Part shown: piece after piece, positions 56,794 through 64,000 of the stretch
How positions within the stretch are numbered: the stretch's first letter is position 1
Layout of the letters: every line of letters begins with the position of its first letter
From: Escallonia rubra
Lineage: Eukaryota; Streptophyta; Magnoliopsida; Escalloniales; Escalloniaceae
Length of the DNA: 64,000 bases
Direction of reading: 5' to 3'
Assembly: GCA_033065855.1 (NCBI GenBank)
Contig: JAVXUO010002773.1
Span: 248,001-312,000, forward strand
Notes under the pieces: model-generated
The model's input: the letters and a program-made list of their open reading frames with translations, nothing else
The model's database searches: none
Told to the model about the DNA's origin: nothing
Position numbers and translations under genes: made by a program

Positions 56794-59456
56794 CTGCGCA
56801 ATTTTGCTCGCTTTTGACTGTTTTGGAGAAAAGAAGAGGCTTTTCAGGGTGTGTTGTGTGTGTGAAAGCACCGTTGTAATTGTAATTATTAAAGAGGTTG
56901 TAGTTTTGGCACATAGTAAAGAAGTTTGCTTTCATCTTGTGGCCTTGTGAATTGGCTGTTTTTGATTCCAAGAACAATTCCACTCAAAATGTTATACAAG
57001 ATTTCCAAGAAATCAAGCTGTGTAATGTCCATTTTCTTACACTTTTAACCCTTGAGCTAGGAGTAAATCCAACCCGTTGCTTTTAGTCGTTTGAAGTCTT
57101 TAGGGTAATTATATTTCCCGCTTTAAGTCAATTGATCACCTCCGCGTAAAGTAAATTCACCGTTAGTGGTAGTGAGAAATTCTTCACTACAATAATAGAT
57201 ATGACATGGTTAACAGACGTTAACGAGATGAATGAATTTGACTACTAGGGGTTAAGCTTTTATATCCTCTCATTTTGCAATTATATTAGTCCATTATAGC
57301 GTGTCAATCATTATTATAGTTACATTAAAAAAAATTCCGTTCCTCAGTAGTAGTATATAGTAACAAATTTAACGGCGTCACCACAACAAGGTGCTTCTAC
57401 AACTTTAATGCTACAAATGCATTCCTTGAGAAAATGAATATACCCACTCAATTTTTGTCATGACAAGATCGAGGATACACCAAACCGAAATTGCTTCTTA
57501 CATTGCTTATTACTCTTTCCGTGAAATTTGTTTTTGAGAATTTTAATAACTTATCCAACATTGTTCAAGCCAAAGACCCCTTAGTGACAAATCTCAACAA
57601 CTGCCAACGAGAGTTTTATATCTTAAAATTAGCCCTCTACAGACTACTAATGTGACGGTGGAGGAAACTTTTTTCATTATTGAAAAGATTGATTGTGACT
57701 TTTAGTTATATATCTCCAACTATCCCTCTGATAAATGCTGGCTGCATACTTTGGTTCATGAACCTTAACTGGAATTCTAGGATACCTTGATTCATTGTAC
57801 TTCTAATTCTTGTGAATTTGACTCCCTGGTATACATTGTAAGCACAGGGATAACAATTTGGGGCGTCATATGGTGACCCGTCCGGTCCCGCCTTAGATGA
57901 GGTCAATATGATGTTGGAGAAATGGGGTCGGGGCAATTCACAATGTGACATTTAGAGGTTGAACTGACTTAGGCCTAAATGGGGTATCCTCATTCTAACA
58001 TATCTCTTCCGTAATCTAGATGCACCTTTCTCCTCTACAAGCACAATTCCATCGCCTACAACAACCTTTGGTGCCATTTCAGGCCACCACCAAGAGTGAA
58101 GAAAATAGTTTTTTATTATTTTAAAAAAATTGAATAGTTTAAAAAATTGACAAAAAACGGGTTGACCAGTACTCAATCGGGTCAAATGGGACACGTTGGA
58201 CATAAAAGAGCGCACATTTATTCACATATCGAACAATATGGGGATGGAACGAATGAAATTAAAGTGTGGCTACTTACGTTGGGGCGGGGCAAGAATCTCA
58301 ATATTGCCATTTCCGGTCGTCACATGCACCCATAAATTCTTGTCCCTCGATAACACACCAAGTTGTTATACCCGCTCTCGCTCTTACCACGACTTTTCTC
58401 GTATAGTGGATGCTTTAATCAATAGTTTCACACCATCTTTCGCTTTAGTTCCTACATATGTTGCCCAACTCCAGTTTCTTTTTGTATTTTAATGTCAAAT
58501 TCTTTCACTTTTCCTTCCTCACATTCCCCTCACCCAACCCCCACGAAAAGGAAGAAACAAAGGAAGTCCAGTTCAATGTACCTCAACTCAAGTGAAAGAG
58601 AAAGAGAAAGAAAAAGGAAAGGAAATCTTATTGAAGTCAAGATAAAGACGAAGGACCATCATAAAGAAGAACTTTTCATATCAATATCATAATCCACCAC
58701 CGGATACTTTATTTTCTTGGTGCAATTAATTCATCATTACACTTCTCCATAATGGAGCCATTTATCCCACGTGATCTCTGTGCAAGAGATGCTGAGAATG
58801 TCTGCTTTTCCATTTTTAACCAACACTAAGCTCTGGTTATGGAGGATGATGCAATTCTCCTCCTCCTGCCCACTCACTTCTTCTCTTTCCAGTACAGTAC
58901 TACCCTCCATATGAATTCCAAGACAGAAAGTACAATCTTGCTAATATGTCGTTTATTTATAAATACAAATGGAAAGGGTTGTAAGAATAGCCTATAGATT
59001 TGTATATAGTGGTAAATGATGGTCGTTAAGTATAGTGAGACACGAAAATTAGAAACCCTTCAAGTATATAATAAGAACTAGTTTAATCAAGTTCAAGATA
59101 AAATGTACGAGAGCGAGACGAGACAATGAAAGAAACCAAGTTAATAAAGTGTGACCTCGTGTTTGTACTTTGGTTCTCGGTAAATGTGAGCAATTAAATT
59201 ATTGAGTTCTGACTCGATACGTAAAAGCTAAAAGCCGATTAAGTGGAAGATCAACAAACTTTAGGGTAGGCTATATTCATGCCATTTTCTGTTATAGTTA
59301 AATTCACACTTTTTAGTCATGTGAAACTGAATTATTGACCATCTTCTATCCCTAGTGATAAGGGGCCTTCGATTTAGTCAAAAAAGGGGTAGCTCTAACT
59401 TCAACTAAGTTTGGAAAGTGTGATTATTGATTGTTTTCTGGTAACCAATTGCTTTC

Positions 59457-59702
59457 GAATAAATTTTGGCTGCTACCCAGGTTATTGGAATTTCTCTCCA
59501 AACCCTTATATAGTGACAATTAACAGTTACTAAATATTTCTAGTGATTTTTCTGCTAACACTTTCTGTGACAACAATTCTTAGTAGAATTTTTTAGCGTC
59601 ACTAAATAAAAACCACAAGAAACATATAACAATCATTAATTATTACTTTACGGAGGGTAGGTAGAAGATTTCTTCAACTTGAGTAGCAGGCAAAATGTTT
59701 TC
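59457..59702. mobile_element. Mutator-type MITE in unit 2
   Basis: Ends GAATAAATTTTGGCTGCTAC and, on the complement of the right side, GAAAACATTTTGCCTGCTAC. A 9-bp target duplication ATTGCTTTC/ATTGTTTTC (59448-59456, 59703-59711) flanks it. Unit 1 has the empty site near 56109. Confidence 0.82.
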
Positions 59703-59827
59703 ATTGTTTTCTACCCTTTATTCAATAATGCTAAAAAATGAAAAAAAAAAAAAAAGAAACGAAAAAGTTTTAAGGGTTGAAGAAGTTATTGTAGACAAAA
59801 GAAGGGGCATTCTGTCAAGCACATCTT

Positions 59828-59836
59828 CTATATATA
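59828..59836 (+). promoter_or_regulatory. TATA box of unit 2
   Basis: TATATATAG upstream of A2, same context as in units 1 and 3. Confidence 0.7.
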
Positions 59837-59940
59837 GGCAGTAGGCAAAGCTCATTTCAAGTTCAACAGAAAAGCCCACACAAAAATCACAAACCACCAC
59901 CAAGAAAAGCTTGTTTGAGAGATCCGAGTACACAACTGAG

Positions 59941-60117
59941 ATGGCAGGTGCAAGGAGGTTCGAGATGAGCATCAATGGAGGGAGCTCGTCGAGAAGGGTT
60001 CATTCGAGCCGTCCGATCCCGAGGAGGGGTCAGGTGAAGGTGGCCATTGTGCTGGGATTGGCTCACTCTTTCGCTTCTATCTTCTCTTTCACTGCTCGTT
60101 CTCAATCTTGGCGTTGA
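59941..60117 (+). CDS. Small basic/hydrophobic protein, type A (A2)
   Basis: 58 aa: MAGARRFEMSINGGSSSRRV, then HSSRPIPRRGQVKVAIVLGL, then AHSFASIFSFTARSQSWR. It is full length and in frame compared with A1; differences lie mostly in the N-terminal linker, while the core is almost unchanged. It is the first ORF after the unit 2 TATA box and is followed 118 bases later by B2. Function unknown. Confidence 0.72.
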   Translation: MAGARRFEMSINGGSSSRRVHSSRPIPRRGQVKVAIVLGLAHSFASIFSFTARSQSWR

Positions 60118-60235
60118 ACTGGCCACTTGAAAGAGACTGTACTAAAAGATTAAGCGCTGAAAGCTTTTTTTGGATCAAAGACATCTTCAGTTCTCAGTTT
60201 TCCTTGGGTTTTGATCTTCTTGAAGAGGGACAGCA

Positions 60236-60487
60236 ATGGCAGCTGGTGCAAGAAGGACAGGGATGAGAGGTGGGGATATGTCAAAGAAGCTCTGTAGGCG
60301 TCCGATACAATTGAGGCATGAGGGTCGGGTGAAGGTTGGAATTGTCTTGGGGTCCCTTTTGGCTGTTTTGGAGAAAGAGGAGGCTTTTCACAGGCTGTGT
60401 GTGTGTGAGCACCATTGTAATTATAAAGAGGTTGTAGTTTTGGCACAAGTAAAAAAGTTTGCTTTCCTTCCTCTTTTGGCCTTCTGA
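60236..60487 (+). CDS. Altered type B small protein (B2), possibly a pseudogene
   Basis: It starts like B1 (MAAGARRTGMRGGDMSKKLC) and keeps most of the core with a 6-base in-frame change (RHEGRVKVGIVLG). A deletion of about 75-80 bases then removes the GLAH tail and the original stop, fusing the frame to former 3'-UTR sequence. The new 83-aa product ends in an unrelated cysteine/histidine-containing tail (HRLCVCEHHCNYKE). The loss of the conserved tail suggests decay rather than a new function. Confidence 0.4.
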   Translation: MAAGARRTGMRGGDMSKKLCRRPIQLRHEGRVKVGIVLGSLLAVLEKEEAFHRLCVCEHHCNYKEVVVLAQVKKFAFLPLLAF

Positions 60488-63002
60488 TTTGGTTGTTTTT
60501 GGTTCCAAGAACAATTGAGGAATCTCTTTTACTATCCAACTTTGATTGGCAACCATTCCACTCAAAATGTTCATACAAAAATTTCCAAGAAATCAAGCTG
60601 TAATGTCCATTTTCATGCACTTCTAACTCTTGGGCGAAGGTAAATCCAACCCGTCGCTTTTAGTCATTTGAACTCTTTAGGGTTATTATAATTTTTCGCT
60701 TTAAGTCAATTGATCACCTCCGCGTAGAGTAAATCCACCATTAGTGGTAGTGAGAATTTCTTCACTACAATGATAGACATGATATGGTTAACATATGGTA
60801 ACGAGGTGAAGGAATTTCTGGACTACTAGGGGTTAAGCTTTTATATTATCTCATTTCGCTATTTTATTCGTCGATTACATCATGTCAATCATTATTGTAG
60901 TTACATTAAAAAAAATTCCGTTTCTCAGAATTAGTGTATACGTTATAACAAGAAGGTGCTTCTACTACATTAATGCTACAAACATATTCCTTGAGAAAAT
61001 GAGAATATCTGCTCAATTTTTGTTATGACAAGATCGAGAATACACCGAACCGAAATTGCTTCTTACATTGCTTATTACTCTGTCCGAGTCCGTGAATTTT
61101 TTTTTTTTATTTTTTTTGAGAATTTTGATAACTTATCCAACATTGTTCAAGCCAAAGACCCCTTAGCAAAAAATCTCAACAACTGCCAATGAGAGTTATA
61201 TATCTAAAAATTAATGGCGTCCTCCGCCCTAATTAATTTAAACTTGCAACTAAATGAAGTCCCAAAACTTTATTCTTTTCAACTCAATGTTAGATTTAAT
61301 GGTTTTCCAAAGGCACCATAATACAATATAAACCCCACTATTTATATCCGGACAAAGGGACATCAAATCTTCTTCCATTTTCTTCCTATGCTAACAAGTC
61401 GTAAGTTACAAGGATTGAGATGTTGATCAGCCCTTTAGAGACTATAAATGTGACAGTGGAGGAAACTCTTTTCATTATTGAGAAGATTGATTGTGACTTT
61501 TAGTTATATATCTCCAACTATCCCTGATAAATGCTGGCTGCGTACTTGGGTTCATGAACCTTAAATTCTAGGAGATCTTGATTCGATGTACTTTTTATTC
61601 TTGTTAATAGCATCCTTCGGCCGCCACCTCAGTAAAAAAAAAAAAAAAAAGATTTTTTCGAAGTATTTGAATAGTTTTTAAAAAATTGACACGAAAATGA
61701 TTGACCCATATTGAATCGGGTCAAATGGAATGGGTTAGACCTAAGCGAGATTGAACAAATGGAAGTGTGGCTGACTTAGGTTGGGGCAGGACATGAATCT
61801 CCATATTGCCATCCTTACTCATCACATACACCCATAAATTGTTTTCCCTCGATCACACACCATATTGCTATACCTGCTCTCGCTCTTACCACGACTTTTT
61901 TCCTACAGTAAATGCTTCAATCAATAGTTTCGCACCATATCTTGCTATAGTTCCTACATGTGTTGCCCAACTCCAGTTTCTTTTTATATTTTAAGTCAAT
62001 TTCTTTCACTTTTACTTCCTCACACCCCCCTCACCCAACCCCAACGAAAAGGAAGAAACAAAGGAAGTCCAGTTCAATGTACCTCAACTCAAGTGAAAGA
62101 GAAAGAGAAAGAAAAGGGAAGGAATTCTTGTTGAAGTGAAGATAAAAACGAAGGACCAACATGAAGCCCTTTTCATGTCAATATCATAATCCACCACCAG
62201 ATACTTTTTATTTTCTTAGTGCAAATAATTCATAACTACACTTCTCCATAATGGAGCCATTTATCCCACGTGATCGTCATGCCAGAGATGCTGCCTGAGA
62301 ATCTCTGCTTTTCAATTTTTAACCAACACTAAGCTCTGGTTATGGAGGATGATTATGCAATTCTCCTCCTCCTGCCCACTCACTTCTTCTCTTTTCAGTA
62401 CACTACTACCCTCCACATGAATTCCAAGATAACAACTACAATCTTGCTAATATGTCGTTTATTTATAAATACAAATGGAAAGATTTTGGCTGAAACCCCA
62501 GTTTTTAGAATAGCCTATAGATTTGTATGTATAGTGATAAATGTTGGTAGCTAACTATAGTGAGATACGAAAAATTAGAAACTCTTCCTACGACTCGAAC
62601 TGCAGCGAAGAAAGTTTCGATACACAAATTATAAAAATATATAATAAGAATAGTTTAATTAAGATCAAGATAAAATGCACCGAGAGTGGGACATGCAATT
62701 GAAAGAAATTACTAAAGTGTGACCTCGTGTTTGTACTTTGGTTCTCGGTAGATGTGAGCAATTAGATACGTAAAAGCTAAAAGCCGGTTAAGTGGGAGAT
62801 CAACAAACTTTAGAGTAAGCTATATTCACGCCATTTTCTTTTAGCTAAATTCACACGTTTTAGTCATGTGAAACTGAATTATTGACCATTTTCTATCCCT
62901 TGTGATAAGGGGCCGCGGATTTAGTCAAAAAAGGGTAGCTCTAACCTCAACTAAGTTTGGAAAGTGTGATCATTGATTGTTTTCTGGTAATCAATTGTTT
63001 TC

Positions 63003-63222
63003 GAACAAATTTTGGCTGCTACCCAGGTTATAGGAATCTCTCTTCAAACCCGTATATTTTTAGTGACTTTTCAGTTTACATTTTCAGTGAAAATTCTTAA
63101 CAGTATTTTTCTAGCGTCACTAAATAAAAGTCACAAGAAACATATAACAACTATTAGTTGTTACTTTATGGGGGGAAGGTAGGTGGGAGATTTCTTTAAC
63201 CCGGGTAGCGCGAAATGTTTTC
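63003..63222. mobile_element. Mutator-type MITE in unit 3
   Basis: The same element at the same place as in unit 2, with a perfect 9-bp target duplication ATTGTTTTC (62994-63002, 63223-63231). It was therefore inherited by duplication, not inserted twice. Confidence 0.85.
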
Positions 63223-63342
63223 ATTGTTTTCTACTCTTTATTCAATGCAAAAAACTGAAAAACAAAAAACAAAAAAAAAAGTTTTAAGGGTTGAAGAAGT
63301 TATTGTAGACAAAAGAAGGGGCATTCTGTCAAGCACATCTTC

Positions 63343-63350
63343 TATATATA
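63343..63350 (+). promoter_or_regulatory. TATA box of unit 3
   Basis: TATATATA before GGCAGTAGGCAAAGCTCATT, as in units 1 and 2. Confidence 0.7.
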
Positions 63351-63454
63351 GGCAGTAGGCAAAGCTCATTTCAAGTTCAACAGAAAAGCCCACACAAAAA
63401 TCACAAACCACCACCAAGAAAAACTTGTTTGAGAGATCCGAGTACACAACTGAG

Positions 63455-63631
63455 ATGGCAGGTGCAAGGAGGTTCGAGATGAACATCAATGGAGGGAGCT
63501 CGTCGAGAAGGGTTCATTCGAGCCGTCCGATCCCGAGGAGGGGTCAGGTGAAGGTGGCCATTGTGCTGGGATTGGCTCACTCTTTCGCTTCTATCTTCTC
63601 TTTCGGTGCTCGTTCTCAATCTTGGCGTTGA
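63455..63631 (+). CDS. Small basic/hydrophobic protein, type A (A3)
   Basis: 58 aa, differing from A2 at only two residues (Ser to Asn in the N-terminal EMNING word, Thr to Gly in the IFSFGARS tail). The intact frame in all three A copies, beside a decaying B partner, argues that A is the retained functional product. Confidence 0.72.
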   Translation: MAGARRFEMNINGGSSSRRVHSSRPIPRRGQVKVAIVLGLAHSFASIFSFGARSQSWR

Positions 63632-63752
63632 ACTGGCCACTTGAAAGAGACTGTACTAAAAGATTAAGCTCTGAAAGCTTTTTTTGGATCAAAGACATCT
63701 TCAGTTCTCAGTTTTCCTTGGGTTTTGATCATCTTCTTGAAGAGGGACAGAA

Positions 63753-63900
63753 ATGGCAGCTGGTGCAAGAAGGACAGGGATGAGAGGTGGCCGGGGATTT
63801 GTTAAAGAAGCTCTGTAGGCGTCCGATACCATTGAGGGGTCAGGTGAAGGTTGGGATTGTCTTGGGCTCCCTTTTCACAGGCTGTGTGTGTGTGAAAGCA
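63753..63900 (+). pseudogene. Broken type B copy (B3)
   Basis: It begins MAAGARRTGMRGG like B2, but a 4-base insertion (CCGG near 63800) shifts the frame, which stops after 21 codons. The rest of the core is still visible out of frame (CGTCCGATACCATTGAGGGG then TCAGGTGAAGG). The deletion seen in B2 is also present, plus a second one downstream. Confidence 0.75.
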
Positions 63901-64000
63901 CCATTGTAATCATCAAGGAGGTTGTAGTTTTCGCACAAGTAAAAAACTTTGCTTTCCTCTTGTGGCCTTCTGATTTGGTTCCAAGAACAATTGAGGAATT

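Larger units (their letters stand above)
52610..57693 (+). repeat. Tandem array unit 1
   Basis: It starts at TGTGACTTTTAGTTATATAT and contains the inserted fold-back element (52637-54313) and then the A1 and B1 ORFs. Without the insertion it is about 3.4 kb. It shares with units 2 and 3 the words GGAGCCATTTATCCCACGTG and TATATATAGGCAGTAGGC. It lacks the MITE present in units 2 and 3. Confidence 0.85.
57694..61491 (+). repeat. Tandem array unit 2
   Basis: About 3.8 kb, with the same order as unit 1: conserved upstream blocks, a MITE (59457-59702), TATA box, A2, B2, and the tail. It is closer to unit 3 than to unit 1. Confidence 0.85.
61492..64000 (+). repeat. Tandem array unit 3 (runs off the window)
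   Basis: Same order as unit 2: upstream blocks, a MITE (63003-63222), TATA box, A3, broken B3. It continues beyond the right edge, so the array may be longer. Confidence 0.85.

Noticed and set aside
59718-63489. 83-85-codon minus-strand ORFs in units 2 and 3 (MMLISNLLAPAISVV type)
   Set aside because: Antisense to the TATA box and A leader, with no counterpart in unit 1.
56281-63640. 79-82-codon minus-strand ORFs (MASSTPRFRTSTERE type) conserved in all three units
   Set aside because: They are antisense to the A ORFs and are conserved because the units are recent duplicates. The plus-strand ORF has the promoter and the family core shared with B.
1-64000. tRNA genes, rRNA, known conserved miRNA sequences, CRISPR arrays
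   Set aside because: None seen by eye. The only tRNA-like promoter boxes are those of the SINE at 11091-11220, and the tandem repeats lack CRISPR structure.

Overview
The window is nuclear DNA of a flowering plant, most likely a eudicot. It is AT-rich, its genes have many GT-AG introns, its gene families are plant-typical, and it carries Stowaway-like and Mutator-like MITEs, a tRNA-derived SINE and a Ty1/copia element. The species cannot be named from the sequence.

Layout. 1-2000: the 3' end of a bromodomain protein gene (+). 2000-11300: gene-poor, with a Stowaway-like MITE, a 1.1-kb long-terminal-inverted-repeat element and a SINE lying about 80 bases upstream of the next TATA box. 11300-18600: a complete DUF707 gene (+, 15 coding exons, 396 aa). 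21000-29000: a complete secretory carrier membrane protein (SCAMP) gene (+, 13 coding exons, 310 aa). 30990-31465: a secreted glycine-rich, cysteine-tailed protein (-). 32704-32769: a U2 snRNA 5'-end fragment (-). 34489-38240: a 3'(2'),5'-bisphosphate nucleotidase (PAP phosphatase) gene (-, 3 coding exons). 38300-44900: gene-poor, with MITEs, tandem repeats and a LINE remnant.

44950-64000 is the most unusual part. It is a tandem array of about 3.4-3.8 kb units that encode tiny basic/hydrophobic proteins with the shared core RPIPxRGQVKVxIVxGLAH. Three units carry two short ORFs in a row, A (58-59 aa) then B, about 115 bases apart, downstream of one TATA box. The first, partial unit has only a B copy, with its own TATA box. 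A is intact in all three copies; B is intact in two units and altered or broken in the two youngest. Nested insertions (a 175-bp MITE, a copia element with nearly identical LTRs, a 1.7-kb fold-back element, and a MITE shared only by units 2 and 3) allow the history of the array to be read by comparing filled and empty sites.

The single-copy genes look like unrelated housekeeping neighbours: chromatin reader, membrane DUF707 protein, membrane trafficking, wall/secreted protein and sulfur/PAP metabolism. The small-protein array is the best candidate for an undescribed system. Splice sites were placed by eye from frame continuity and family knowledge; no alignment or transcript data were available.
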